64,000 bases of DNA from Clostridiales bacterium (GCA_017962145.1 JAGCVX010000016.1:44946-108945), one strand, 5' to 3'; shown: positions 27,162 through 36,702, numbered from the stretch's first letter. Program-made: numbers and translations. The notes: generated by a model not told the origin, from the letters alone.

Positions 27162-27870
27162 AAGATATAACCGTAGTGACCTGGTGGTCAGAGATGTAAG
27201 TTTTACGGTCGGAAAAGGTCAGATCTTCGGACTTCTGGGACCGAACGGCGCCGGTAAAACGACGCTGATGCAGATGATCGCGACGCTCCTCAAACCCTCT
27301 AGCGGCATCATCTCGATCTGCGGGATGGACACAGTCAGTTCCGCGCAGATGATCCGTAAAAGGATGGGCTTTCTGACGACGGAGATCAAGCTTGATCCGA
27401 TGTCGACGCCGAACCAGCTCTACCGCTTTTTCAGCGAGCTTTACGATATCCCGAAAGAGCAGATCGAAGCAAGAAAAGAAGCAAGCTTTGCCAGATTCGG
27501 GATCGGACCTTTCGCCGACAAGCGTATCGCGGAACTGTCCACCGGTATGAAGCAGAAGGTTTCGATCGTGATCTCGCTGATCCATGATCCGGAGGTCGTC
27601 ATCTTCGATGAGCCGACGAACGGCCTGGATATCCTGACTTCCAGACAGGTGATGGACTATCTTCTGGAACTGAAAGAACAGGGAAGAAGCGTCCTTCTTT
27701 CCACACATATTTTTTCTGTGGCAGAACAGCTTTGCGATGTGATCGCGATCTTAGTCGACGGTACGATCGTCGCGCAGGGATCGGCTGAGGAACTGACACA
27801 GAAGACCCAAAGCAAAAACTTCGAAGAAGCATTCTTCACACTTTATAAAGAACACCATAAGGAGATCTGA
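27136..27870 (+). CDS. ABC transporter ATP-binding protein (NatA/CcmA type)
   Basis: 244 residues. GPNGAGKTT is the Walker A site (about 37-45), ELSTGMKQKVSI the signature motif, VVIFDEPTNGLD the Walker B site, and LLSTHIF the switch His. The sequence order and the STGM-type signature place it with the NatA-like drug or sodium exporters. GGAGG at 27124-27128 lies inside the preceding permease gene. Only two bases separate it from the following permease/protease gene. It powers the two permeases around it. Confidence 0.93.
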   Translation: MITVNGVSKRYNRSDLVVRDVSFTVGKGQIFGLLGPNGAGKTTLMQMIATLLKPSSGIISICGMDTVSSAQMIRKRMGFLTTEIKLDPMSTPNQLYRFFSELYDIPKEQIEARKEASFARFGIGPFADKRIAELSTGMKQKVSIVISLIHDPEVVIFDEPTNGLDILTSRQVMDYLLELKEQGRSVLLSTHIFSVAEQLCDVIAILVDGTIVAQGSAEELTQKTQSKNFEEAFFTLYKEHHKEI

Positions 27871-27872
27871 AT

Positions 27873-30140
27873 TTGAACCGCGCGATCTGGGCACTGATAC
27901 GAAAAACATTCGGTAAAAACCACAGCATGCGCTCGTCCGCTTCCTGGCTGACGCTGCTTGCATGTCTGGGTTTTGTGCTGGCCATCATCGCGTATATGAT
28001 CAGTCTTCCCAAGTACTATTTCGGCTGGGAAAAACAGCCTCGGTACAACTGGAGGATCATCGCGGTCAATGCACCGGATTCGTTTACGGAATTTATCGAG
28101 GAGGAGATGCCGGATGTCGCTTCGGACGTGGTCTATAAAAAGCACGATGCTGTCTACGATGCTATGACTTTTACATCCTGGATGGAGGATGAATATGCAT
28201 ATCTGACGATTGTTTTCCCGAAGGATTTCGACAGAAAAGTATTCCGCGAAGAGCAGAAGAAACTTCCTGAGATCCTGACTTATTATCCGGTGGATCATCC
28301 GGAATATGCGGACATGCAGGAGCGCTTCACCAGCCGCGTTCTGACAGAGCGTTACCTTCCGTATATCCAGGAGCAGCTGGGGATCCCGACTGTGGATCAG
28401 CCGATCACGGATGCCCAGACGAAGGGCTTTTTCACCGGCTTGAAAACGAGCGGCTCGGAACGCATCGGACGTCTTCTGGTCCCGCTTTTGTTCTTTGTTT
28501 CGATCATGTATGCATGTATGCTGTGCGGCATGAATGCCATCGCCGGCGAAAAGGAGAGGGGCACATTTTCCGCGCTTCTGATGACGCCGATCCCAAGAAT
28601 GACTATCGTGATGGGAAACTACATCGGTGTCGTTCTTCACGCACTCATCCCATGTGCCGTCCTGCTGTTCCCGCTCGTGTTCTTTATCCGTCCGGCCGGA
28701 GTACTGGGGATCCTTCTTCTTTCGCTCTCGCTTTCTCTTTTCATCGCGGGCGTCACGATCATGATCTCCTGTATGAACAATACGATCATATCGGCGCAGA
28801 CGACGTTCCTTCCGATCTTTCTGATCTTCCTTGTGGTCTGTGTGACCTGTATGCAGCAGACCAATCGAAATGCACTTCAGCCCTATCTTCCGATCTACGG
28901 CCATTTCTACGGGATCGGTGACTGTGTCACGGGAACGGTCGCATGGCCGTCTCTTCTGCTCTGCACGCTGATCACGCTGATCCTCGGTGCGATCTGCATC
29001 TTCGTTTCGAAATGCCTTCTTCAGACAGAGACCTTTACGGTCTCGATCGAGTCGAAGTCGGAAAAAGAAGCGAGAAAAGCGGCGGCCCGTGCGAAGAAAG
29101 AGAAGAAGGATTACGTGGCTTCTGCCCGCGCAGATGTATTCCATTACAAACCGAAAAAGCGCGTCCCGATCGTCCGTTTCCTGATCCGCCACGCACTGCT
29201 TCCGCTGGCGCTGCTGTCGTTCTTCCAGACCCTTGCGATGATCCCGGCGATCACGGCTTTTATGCGTGATCCGAATTCAAATGACTTCATCCGCATGTTC
29301 CGGGAAGTCCGGAATATGAATGCGCTTCCGGACATCATGAAAGCTTCGGGCGAACTCTTTGCCGGCTTTATGCAGAACAACTATTTCATCCTCTTCATGG
29401 GGATCGGATACTGGCTGATCATCGGAACGTATCTTTTGTTCGTACGCTTCCTGGAAAAGAACAGCCTGGAGACCACGGGCTTTGCAAGCCGCGCGGCACT
29501 TTCGGAAAGAGGAAAAGCATCGCCGGTAAAAGCATATCTTCGCGGCATGCTCATCGGTCTTCTTATGATCTCGTCGGTGTATGTGCTGCTTCTTGTTTTC
29601 GGACAGATCGAAAGCGTTTCGTTCGCGCTGGATCTTTCTTCGCTTCCGCTGTTTTTGCTTTATATCTTGATGTGGATCCCGCAGGGCGCGACGGAAGAGA
29701 TCATGATGCGCGGATTTATGCTGCCGCGAATCTCCGCGAGATTTGGCATACCGTTTGGCATCTTCTTTTCCTCGATGTGCTTCAGCCTGATGCACATGAT
29801 GAATGCAGGTTACTCCGTTCTGGCGCTGATCAATCTCTTCCTGATCGCGGCATTCTTTGCGCTCTGGGCACTAAAGGACGGACATATCTACATGGTCTGT
29901 GCGATGCATACCGTATGGAATTTCTGTCAGGGCAATCTTTTCGGACTCCAGGTCAGTGGTAATGCCCAGTCCGCGACGGTCCTGGAATCGACCTATTCTT
30001 CGTCTTCACGGGCTCTGATGACGGGCGGGGAATTCGGTCCGGAGGGTGGTCTTTGCGTGACGATCGTGGTGTGCGTGGCGCTTTTGGTTCTTGGGGTTCT
30101 TACCTTTCGCCCAAAGAAGAAAAAACCCTTGAATGTGTGA
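27873..30140 (+). CDS. ABC-2 permease fused to a CPBP intramembrane metalloprotease
   Basis: 755 residues. The N-terminal half (to about 385) has one helix, an extracytoplasmic domain and five helices, as in NatB permeases, with NAIAGEKERGTFSALLMTPI as the ABC-2 coupling region. A very basic linker (KEARKAAARAKKEKK, about 393-410) leads to a C-terminal eight-helix part with the CPBP (Abi) motifs: ATEEIMMRG (EExxxR), FSLMHMMN and MHTVWNF (HxxxN). CPBP proteins are putative glutamate-type membrane proteases such as Rce1 and bacteriocin-immunity proteins. Similar fusions occur in NatB-like proteins. A role in exporting or clearing a peptide is likely, but unproven. No terminator is clear after it. 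Confidence 0.88.
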   Translation: MNRAIWALIRKTFGKNHSMRSSASWLTLLACLGFVLAIIAYMISLPKYYFGWEKQPRYNWRIIAVNAPDSFTEFIEEEMPDVASDVVYKKHDAVYDAMTFTSWMEDEYAYLTIVFPKDFDRKVFREEQKKLPEILTYYPVDHPEYADMQERFTSRVLTERYLPYIQEQLGIPTVDQPITDAQTKGFFTGLKTSGSERIGRLLVPLLFFVSIMYACMLCGMNAIAGEKERGTFSALLMTPIPRMTIVMGNYIGVVLHALIPCAVLLFPLVFFIRPAGVLGILLLSLSLSLFIAGVTIMISCMNNTIISAQTTFLPIFLIFLVVCVTCMQQTNRNALQPYLPIYGHFYGIGDCVTGTVAWPSLLLCTLITLILGAICIFVSKCLLQTETFTVSIESKSEKEARKAAARAKKEKKDYVASARADVFHYKPKKRVPIVRFLIRHALLPLALLSFFQTLAMIPAITAFMRDPNSNDFIRMFREVRNMNALPDIMKASGELFAGFMQNNYFILFMGIGYWLIIGTYLLFVRFLEKNSLETTGFASRAALSERGKASPVKAYLRGMLIGLLMISSVYVLLLVFGQIESVSFALDLSSLPLFLLYILMWIPQGATEEIMMRGFMLPRISARFGIPFGIFFSSMCFSLMHMMNAGYSVLALINLFLIAAFFALWALKDGHIYMVCAMHTVWNFCQGNLFGLQVSGNAQSATVLESTYSSSSRALMTGGEFGPEGGLCVTIVVCVALLVLGVLTFRPKKKKPLNV

Positions 30141-30158
30141 TTTTAGTCACCCACTTTC

Positions 30159-30188
30159 TTGTCAATACATGTACAATTTACTTATACT
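30159..30188 (+). promoter_or_regulatory. Promoter of the two-component/ABC module
   Basis: TTGTCA (30159-30164) and TATACT (30183-30188), 18 bases apart, lie 32 bases before the response-regulator start. Confidence 0.6.
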
Positions 30189-30219
30189 AGATGCGAAATG
30201 AAGAAATAGGGGATAAGGT

Positions 30220-30894
30220 ATGGGACGTATTCTTTTAGTTGAAGATGATTCGAGTATCGTAACTACGCTATCAGCATTTTTGAAGTCCGAAGGCTTTGAA
30301 GTGATCTGGGCACCCGGTCAGACAACGGCGATGACCAAGATCGAAAATGAGACCTTCGACCTGGCTTTGATCGATATCTCGCTTACGGATGGAAACGGCT
30401 ATGCGGTGTGCGCGGCGATCAAGGCTCAGAAAGCAGATCTGCCGGTTATTTTCGTAACCGCATCCGGAGATGAATACAGCGTAGTAACCGGACTGGATAT
30501 GGGTGCGGATGACTATATCAGCAAACCTTTCCGCCCGAGAGAGATGCTCTCCCGAATCAAGAGCGTCATGAGAAGAACGCATAAGTCTTCCGATGTCGTT
30601 GATTTCGGCAACATCAAGATCGATACGGCCCGTGCGAATGTCAGCAAGAAAGGCGAGGAGATCATCCTCTCCGCACTCGAGTACCGACTCCTTCTTCTGT
30701 TTGCCAACAACCAGGGTGTCGTTCTGACACGTGCCAAGCTCCTGCAGGATCTGTGGGATGTCGGCGGCGAATATGTAAATGACAACACGCTGACGGTATA
30801 CATCAAACGTCTGCGTGAAAAGATCGAGGACGATCCGGCCCAGCCGACTCTGATCCGCACGATTCGCGGTTTCGGATATAAAGCAGGCGAATAA
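30220..30894 (+). CDS. OmpR/PhoB-family response regulator
   Basis: 224 residues. Receiver domain (1-120): acidic pair EDDSS, phospho-acceptor Asp in DLALIDISL (near residue 51), Thr/Ser in FVTASG and Lys in YISKPF. The C-terminal winged-helix domain (130-224) carries LSALEYRLLLLFANNQG and the recognition-helix region VNDNTLTVYIKRLREKIEDDP. It binds DNA on phosphorylation and most likely activates the ATPase and permease genes at the end of the same cluster. Followed by the kinase after 27 bases. Confidence 0.95.
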   Translation: MGRILLVEDDSSIVTTLSAFLKSEGFEVIWAPGQTTAMTKIENETFDLALIDISLTDGNGYAVCAAIKAQKADLPVIFVTASGDEYSVVTGLDMGADDYISKPFRPREMLSRIKSVMRRTHKSSDVVDFGNIKIDTARANVSKKGEEIILSALEYRLLLLFANNQGVVLTRAKLLQDLWDVGGEYVNDNTLTVYIKRLREKIEDDPAQPTLIRTIRGFGYKAGE

Positions 30895-30921
30895 GTAACC
30901 GGATCGAGGTAAGAAAACACT

Positions 30922-31932
30922 ATGCTTCTGAACAATTCAGAGATCCGAAGAGAATATCTGATCACACTCATCGTATGTGCACTGCTGTGCGTACCTTGTT
31001 TTATCATCGACGTGCGCTGCGGCTGCGCGGTCATCGTTACGACAGCGGTGCTTCTTGTGATCCGTGTGATCGCGGACGTGAGAAGATACAGACGTATTTC
31101 CTCCTTGTCGGGATGCATCGACAAGATCCTGCACGGTGCGGAAAATGTTGCATTTGAAGAATACCAGGAAGGCGAAGTCGCGATCTTAAGCAGTGAGATC
31201 CACAAGATGATCATCCGTCTTCGTGAACAGGCGTCCCAGCTTCTTGCCGATAAGCGTTTCCTTTCGGATTCGATCGCGGATATCGCGCATCAGCTCCGTA
31301 CTCCGCTGACCTCCATGAATATCGTGGTCGATATGTTTTCCGAACCTGAGCTTTCGGACGATAAGAGATTCGGTCTTCTGGCGGAAATGATGACGGGATT
31401 GAACCGAATCGAGTGGCTCATCAACACGCTTTTGAAGATGAGCAAGATCGATGCGGATACGGTCTTCTTCGAAAACAAGACCTATAACCTCAAAGAGATG
31501 CTGAAGAAGGCGGGCGATATCCTGGCCGTTCCTCTTGATATCAACGGCGTCACGCTGAAGATGAACGTACCGGATGACGCAGAGGTCCGCGGTGACATGA
31601 TGTGGACCTGTGAAGCGATCGGAAATATCCTGAAAAACTGTATGGAACATACGCCGGACGGTGGAACGATCTCGATCGATGTCAAGGACACTCCGATCTA
31701 TGCTGAGATCGTCATCTCCGATACCGGATCCGGTATCGATCCGGATGATATCCCGCACGTATTCGAACGTTTCTATCGAGGCAAGGTCGCGCTGAATACG
31801 AGTATCGGTATCGGTCTGGCGCTCAGTAAGATGATCATCGACAGACACAGCGGCACGATTTCGGTCGGCAACAAGCCGGAACCGGATCACGGTGCGATAT
31901 TCACGATTCGTTTCTATAAATCGGAGAGGTGA
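30922..31932 (+). CDS. Intramembrane-sensing sensor histidine kinase
   Basis: 336 residues. Two helices at about 14-30 and 33-52 with only a few residues between, and no extracellular sensor domain, as in BceS-like kinases that sense via a partner ABC permease. The H-box IAHQLRTPL (His near 122), N-box NILKNCMEHTPDGG, and G-box DTGSGIDPDD and GIGIGLALSK follow. It would phosphorylate the regulator just upstream. The ATPase gene begins four bases after its stop. The two-helix layout and neighbours are the reason for the Bce-like reading. Confidence 0.9.
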   Translation: MLLNNSEIRREYLITLIVCALLCVPCFIIDVRCGCAVIVTTAVLLVIRVIADVRRYRRISSLSGCIDKILHGAENVAFEEYQEGEVAILSSEIHKMIIRLREQASQLLADKRFLSDSIADIAHQLRTPLTSMNIVVDMFSEPELSDDKRFGLLAEMMTGLNRIEWLINTLLKMSKIDADTVFFENKTYNLKEMLKKAGDILAVPLDINGVTLKMNVPDDAEVRGDMMWTCEAIGNILKNCMEHTPDGGTISIDVKDTPIYAEIVISDTGSGIDPDDIPHVFERFYRGKVALNTSIGIGLALSKMIIDRHSGTISVGNKPEPDHGAIFTIRFYKSER

Positions 31933-31936
31933 GAAT

Positions 31937-32620
31937 ATGGAATTAATTCGAGCGGAACACCTGACCAAGACATATGGTAAAGATGAAAATGTTGTCGCGG
32001 CTCTCGATGATGTTTCCTTGAGCATCGAAAAGGGAGATTTCGTCGCGATCATCGGCGCTTCCGGTTCCGGTAAATCCACACTGCTTCACATGCTCGGCGG
32101 CGTAGACCGTCCGACATCCGGTACCGTTATGGTAGATGGAAAAGATATATTCAAGCAGAACGATGAGCAGCTTTCGATCTTCCGAAGAAGAGAAGTCGGA
32201 CTGGTCTATCAGTTCTTTAACCTGATCCCGGTTCTGACCGTTGTGGAGAATATTACGATGCCGGTACTTCTGGATCATCGTAAAGTCAATCAGGAAAGAC
32301 TGGATGAACTTTTGGAGCTTCTTCGTCTGAAAGACAGAAAAGATTTCTTCCCGAATCAGCTTTCCGGCGGTCAGCAGCAGCGCGTCGCGATCGGCCGCGC
32401 GCTGATCAACGCTCCGACGATCCTTCTGGCGGATGAGCCGACAGGTAACCTCGACTCGAAAAACAGCCAGGAAGTGGTCGAACTTCTGAAGTATTCCAAT
32501 GTGAAATATAACCAGACCACCGTCTTGATCACCCATGATGAAAATGTGGCGCTGCAGGCCAAGCGGATCATCACGATCCAGGACGGGCGCATCAAGCACG
32601 ATGAGGTGATACGTAAATGA
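31937..32620 (+). CDS. ABC transporter ATP-binding protein (BceA/LolD-like)
   Basis: 227 residues from the ATG at 31937, chosen because GGAGAGGTGA precedes it; a longer frame would overlap the kinase gene. Walker A is GASGSGKST, the Q-loop is in YQFFNLIPVL, the signature is LSGGQQQRVAIGRAL and Walker B is ILLADEPTGNLD. This is the MacB/LolD/BceA group that works with FtsX-type permeases. The stop overlaps the permease start (ATGA), so the two proteins are made together. Confidence 0.95.
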   Translation: MELIRAEHLTKTYGKDENVVAALDDVSLSIEKGDFVAIIGASGSGKSTLLHMLGGVDRPTSGTVMVDGKDIFKQNDEQLSIFRRREVGLVYQFFNLIPVLTVVENITMPVLLDHRKVNQERLDELLELLRLKDRKDFFPNQLSGGQQQRVAIGRALINAPTILLADEPTGNLDSKNSQEVVELLKYSNVKYNQTTVLITHDENVALQAKRIITIQDGRIKHDEVIRK

Positions 32621-35274
32621 GCCGAAACGCTTACATCGTCAGCAAATATGCAAAGCGTACGATGTTGGCGAACAAGGGGCGCTCACTCCTGACACTCGTC
32701 GGAATCATCGTGGCCACGATCATGTTCACCATCGTCGCGTCGGCGCATGTCAGTGCACTGGATGTACTGCGCGGTTTCGTAAGTGATGAGTACGGTACCT
32801 GGCATGTACAGGGATATTCCATGCCGACTTTTGAATTCAGCCAGATCAGTGAAGATGAACGCCTTAACGATGTGGCATATGTTCAGGAGCTTGGATATGT
32901 AGACAACTATCAAGATATGCAGATGGAACAGGGATTCAGCGATACCCTTTTCTTTGAAAGCGGTGTATATAACGGCAAATATCTTCCGAGATATGCTTTC
33001 TTCTTCGCTGCCATGAGTCCCAATTTTCCGGAGATGGGAAATCTTCGTGTTGTCAGAGGAAGACTCCCGGAAAACAATACGGAAGTTCTCATCCCTCTGG
33101 AACTGTATTCGTCGAGCGGTCTGGAGATCGGTACAGAGTTTACGGCGAGCATTCATTCGCGTTATTCCGAAGGCCGAAAAGTAAACAACCTCAACAGACT
33201 TGTCACAAAGAACGGAGACGTAGATGAACAGCTCTACCAGATCGGAAATAAGGAGTATACGGTAGTCGGCTACTATGTCCTTCCGGAGTATGTAAAGTGG
33301 GATGACTTCAGCCGTTTTACGATATTGACGATCGATTTTGAACTCATTACCGGTAATACCGTCAATGCATATTTTGAACTGTCGGATCCGGCGGATTATA
33401 TCGCATTCTCCGAGGAGTATTTCGAATCCGATTCGGACTGCCTTTATAACAAAGACTTTATCCGCATGGAGAATTCCGCGGATGACCGTCCGACGATGCA
33501 AAAACTCGCGGCACTTTCTGCAATCGCGATTTCCATGATCATCCTTCTGGCAGTCATGCTGATCTACAATTCTTTCTCCACATCCTCTTCCGAACGCGTA
33601 CGTGCGATCGGTCTTCTGAAGTCCGTCGGTGCGACCAAAAAGCAGGTCCGTCAGTTGATGTGTGTAGAAGCATTTTACTTTAGTATCATCGGTATCCCCA
33701 CAGGTATCATTCTTGGTCAGGGTGCCAGCTGGATACTTTTCCGCATGGTAAGCGGACTGACCAGAACGGCGGCGAGGTATTTTGTCGAAAAGCAGATCGT
33801 CGTTTCGTATCGTCTTTCGATTCAGAGCATCGTCGGTCCGGCGGTGATGGCGCTGGCAACGATCCTTGTAGCAATATTGCTTCCGATGGCAAAGGTTTCT
33901 TCGATCGCGCCGATCGAGGCGATCCGTGCCAGCGGGTCTTTCCATTCACACGGTGCCAACCGGAGGATCTACAAACTCTGGAACCGCCTTTTCAGTTTTA
34001 CGGGTGCGCTTTCACTTAAAAACTATTCCCGTTACAGAAGAAGATATCGCGCGACGGTCATTTCGATCGTGGCCAGTGTGATCATGATCATGTTTGCCCA
34101 TACTATGGTCGGCTATCTTTCTCAGGGAGAAACATTCGGCGTGGAGGAGACGAAGTATGAGCACTATCTGACGTATACTCTGTCTTTGAATGACCGTGAC
34201 TTCACCGCCGATGACCGTGCGCTCTTTTATAATCTGGCTGACCAGAAGGGCGTTCGCTCGAGCACGCTGATCCTTTCGACGAGCATGAATTCTTACATAA
34301 ACATGAAACTTACGACGCAGAAATTCCAGGAAATGTTCGATGACTTTAAGGATTCGACGGTCATCCGTCCGGAATTCGTCGCGATGGACGCGAACGTGAT
34401 CTTCCTGGAAGACAGTGCATTTCGCGATCTTTGCAGTTCGAACGGAATCGATCCGGAACCATATCTGATCTACGGAGCAGATAACTGCCTGATCGATAAC
34501 CGTATGTATGTATACGAGGGAGATTCCTTAGAGGAGTCCTGCATCGAGGTATATTCCGACATCCCGGATGAACTGGAAATCCTGCTTCCGACTCCGACAT
34601 CAAACGGCATCTCGATTGTGACGCTTAAGCCGACGGGAAGCGTGGAGATGGATCTGGATATGGGTGATGGCGATATGAAGCTGATCATGCCGATGAGCCG
34701 CTATAGTTACTACGATCTGCGACGCATCACCGGTCATGCGTTCTTCCTCTTTGAAAGCGAAGATCCGGCATCTCTTTATTCCCGATTCAAGCCGATCCTG
34801 GAAGAGAATCTGTATCGTACGGATGCCCTTGAGGATAAGGGCGTACAGGTACGAGCTCAGAAGGCGACCGTAACACTTGCCAACATCGTCCTTTACGGAT
34901 ATGTGGCGATGCTCAGTTTCCTTTGTTTCCTCAATGTCATCCTGACGGTTATCGGAAACATCGTTTTCAGACGAAAAGAATACATATTGCTTACTTCGGT
35001 CGGCATGTCCCGAAAGACCATGTTCCGTATGGTCATTTCCGAAAGCCAGGTATACTTTGCGGAGAGTACTTTCATATTGCTTCTGATACTGTTTGCGTTC
35101 TTCCTCCCGCAGATCTGTCTTTCGGGCTGGGCATCCATCCCGCTGAACGAAGTGGTATTTGCCCTCGTCGTGCTGTTCCTGCACTGGTTTGCGGTCGTTT
35201 CGACCACGGCGATCGGCCTTTCCCGCGTCATGCGAGATGAGATCGTCGAAGGACTTCGTAAAGAATATTACTGA
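32617..35274 (+). CDS. FtsX-family ABC permease with two large extracellular domains
   Basis: 885 residues. Helix at about 18-42, an extracellular domain to about 285, three helices (about 295-325, 350-380, 405-430), a fourth at about 480-505, a second extracellular domain (to about 755) and three C-terminal helices. AIGLLKSVGATKKQVRQLM is the FtsX signature, and a second copy occurs as LLTSVGMSRKTMFRMV. Such permeases act by mechanotransmission instead of classic transport; with the two-component genes upstream it probably senses or removes a cell-wall-active peptide. BceB proteins have one large loop, so the two-domain layout is closer to other FtsX permeases such as YtrF or MacB-type duplications. 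Confidence 0.88.
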   Translation: MSRNAYIVSKYAKRTMLANKGRSLLTLVGIIVATIMFTIVASAHVSALDVLRGFVSDEYGTWHVQGYSMPTFEFSQISEDERLNDVAYVQELGYVDNYQDMQMEQGFSDTLFFESGVYNGKYLPRYAFFFAAMSPNFPEMGNLRVVRGRLPENNTEVLIPLELYSSSGLEIGTEFTASIHSRYSEGRKVNNLNRLVTKNGDVDEQLYQIGNKEYTVVGYYVLPEYVKWDDFSRFTILTIDFELITGNTVNAYFELSDPADYIAFSEEYFESDSDCLYNKDFIRMENSADDRPTMQKLAALSAIAISMIILLAVMLIYNSFSTSSSERVRAIGLLKSVGATKKQVRQLMCVEAFYFSIIGIPTGIILGQGASWILFRMVSGLTRTAARYFVEKQIVVSYRLSIQSIVGPAVMALATILVAILLPMAKVSSIAPIEAIRASGSFHSHGANRRIYKLWNRLFSFTGALSLKNYSRYRRRYRATVISIVASVIMIMFAHTMVGYLSQGETFGVEETKYEHYLTYTLSLNDRDFTADDRALFYNLADQKGVRSSTLILSTSMNSYINMKLTTQKFQEMFDDFKDSTVIRPEFVAMDANVIFLEDSAFRDLCSSNGIDPEPYLIYGADNCLIDNRMYVYEGDSLEESCIEVYSDIPDELEILLPTPTSNGISIVTLKPTGSVEMDLDMGDGDMKLIMPMSRYSYYDLRRITGHAFFLFESEDPASLYSRFKPILEENLYRTDALEDKGVQVRAQKATVTLANIVLYGYVAMLSFLCFLNVILTVIGNIVFRRKEYILLTSVGMSRKTMFRMVISESQVYFAESTFILLLILFAFFLPQICLSGWASIPLNEVVFALVVLFLHWFAVVSTTAIGLSRVMRDEIVEGLRKEYY

Positions 35275-35287
35275 TTTTTCCCTGTGG

Positions 35288-35332
35288 TTCACACAAAAAA
35301 ACAGTAGGGGTACCGTCGGTTTTTGTGTGAAA
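35288..35332. other. Inverted repeat after the FtsX permease gene
   Basis: TTCACACAAAA and TTTTGTGTGAA form an 11-base inverted repeat with a 23-base loop, 14 bases after the permease stop. No T-run follows on the plus strand beyond the stem, so terminator function is uncertain. Confidence 0.45.
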
Positions 35333-35428
35333 AATAGAAGTTCCCGATGAGATGGATAAAAATCAAGGAAAAAATGGTACAATCCTTTTCGGTTAAAGAA
35401 AACCTTGTAATCGTAGGAGGAAATGTAG

Positions 35429-35992
35429 ATGAAAAGAAGTGCTGCAGTTGGTATTGTTGCATCGGTACTGAGTGTAATGCTGATCGCGTCCTGCCGTCCG
35501 CATGAGCAGGAAGCAGGTATGCTTCTTGCGCCCAAAGCAGAAGCTACAGAAATGACTACCCTTCCTTCTGAAACAGAAGCCGCTAAGCTTGTTATGTCGG
35601 ATTACGGCAAGATGGCCAGAAACTCTCTTATGACCAACGGCTTTTATATCTCTGAACTTTTCTCGGATGAAGAAGAGACCGAGTATGTGATCGATTTCCC
35701 GAAAGATGCCGTAGGATTTATGGCTGTTTCTTCGAATATGCGGACCAGTCTGGCCTACATCGAACTGAGCTCTTCCGAGCAGGTCGAGGAGGTTCTGGAA
35801 TCCGTTTTCAGAAATCTCGAAAACGATGAGAGCCAGGAACCGGTTGCACTGAGCGAAACACTCAGCGTTTATACTTACGAAGAAGACGGCACAAGCACAC
35901 GCATCATCGTGGACAATGCGAATCTTTCGATCCTTTTCCTTTATGATGGAGAAATCGAAGACAAAGACATCGCGCTTGCGTTCAAGTTTTGA
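35429..35992 (+). CDS. Small lipoprotein of unknown function
   Basis: 187 residues. A basic N-terminus and hydrophobic core end in LIASC, a lipobox with Cys at about residue 22, so the mature protein should be lipid-anchored outside. A short T/E-rich spacer (38-52) precedes a compact, acidic domain with alternating strands (YVIDFPKDAVGFM, LAYIELSSSEQVEEV). AGGAGG lies eight bases before the ATG. A TACAAT (35378-35383) could be its -10 box. It stands apart from the ABC module and is convergent with the MBL gene. No family recognised. Confidence 0.75.
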   Translation: MKRSAAVGIVASVLSVMLIASCRPHEQEAGMLLAPKAEATEMTTLPSETEAAKLVMSDYGKMARNSLMTNGFYISELFSDEEETEYVIDFPKDAVGFMAVSSNMRTSLAYIELSSSEQVEEVLESVFRNLENDESQEPVALSETLSVYTYEEDGTSTRIIVDNANLSILFLYDGEIEDKDIALAFKF

Positions 35993-36012
35993 TCTGCTGA
36001 TTTAGTAGAGAA

Positions 36013-36702
36013 TCAGTTTTCCTCTTTCCCGCCAATCCATTCTTCTGCGGAAAATGCTCTTCCGTGGGATGTCAGGTAGTACTCGCACGACAGTCCGAGA
36101 AGGGTCTGCCATGTATTTGCGAGCTGTGTTTCATCGTCGACAAAAACCGGAGCGAGTACGCGTTTCATATACTGTGCGCAGTCACCGATCAGGGCGACCG
36201 GGCCGATGCGAAGCGAGATCGAATCCGCAGAGTGTCCCGGCGTCATCAGAAGTGTGACGTTTTTCCCCAGAAGCTCCGTGATGACACTCGTCGTGAGCGG
36301 CTTGGCTGACGGGCAGCCCTCAAACGGCAGAAATGCCGGGAGCTTAAATACCACATTTCCGGCGGAACCGGCCTTTTTAACATAAGGATGATCTTTGGAA
36401 GGTTTTCTGTAGATACCGTGCTGAACGGCTTCCAGCGAATCTTTCATACAGTAGACCGGGCAGTTGAAGAGCATGGAAAAGTACTCGGCGTTGCCCGCTG
36501 TATCTCCGTGACCATGGGTCAGCACGATCGCATCGATCGCGAAGATGAAGTCTTTAGTGAGATTCTGCTCGATGGCGTCGCGCTCGGAGAGCGGACCGGG
36601 ATCAACCAGAACGGCCTTGTCTTTATAAAGGACGCAGTAGGAGTGAAATGCTTTGGTTCCTACGTTAAAAAACTGATAGTCGCCGTCTCTTGTGATCAGC
36701 AT
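36013..36702 (-). CDS. MBL-fold metallo-hydrolase
   Basis: 229 residues. THGHGDTAGN is the HxHxDH-type metal site in the variant form HGHGD; VDPG near 34, TPGHSADS (next metal His) and LIGDCA (bridging Asp) follow. The late LTSHG would provide the last His. Glyoxalase II-like hydrolases have this order; the substrate is unknown. AGGAGT sits right at the start codon, so the ribosome site is crowded. It is the second gene of a leftward pair, 19 bases after the carboxypeptidase gene. Confidence 0.85.
   Translation of the reverse strand: MLITRDGDYQFFNVGTKAFHSYCVLYKDKAVLVDPGPLSERDAIEQNLTKDFIFAIDAIVLTHGHGDTAGNAEYFSMLFNCPVYCMKDSLEAVQHGIYRKPSKDHPYVKKAGSAGNVVFKLPAFLPFEGCPSAKPLTTSVITELLGKNVTLLMTPGHSADSISLRIGPVALIGDCAQYMKRVLAPVFVDDETQLANTWQTLLGLSCEYYLTSHGRAFSAEEWIGGKEEN

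Noticed and set aside
30141..30170. GTGA/TCAC hairpin as a terminator after the CPBP fusion gene
   Set aside because: Only four or five pairs and no proper T-run; too weak to call.
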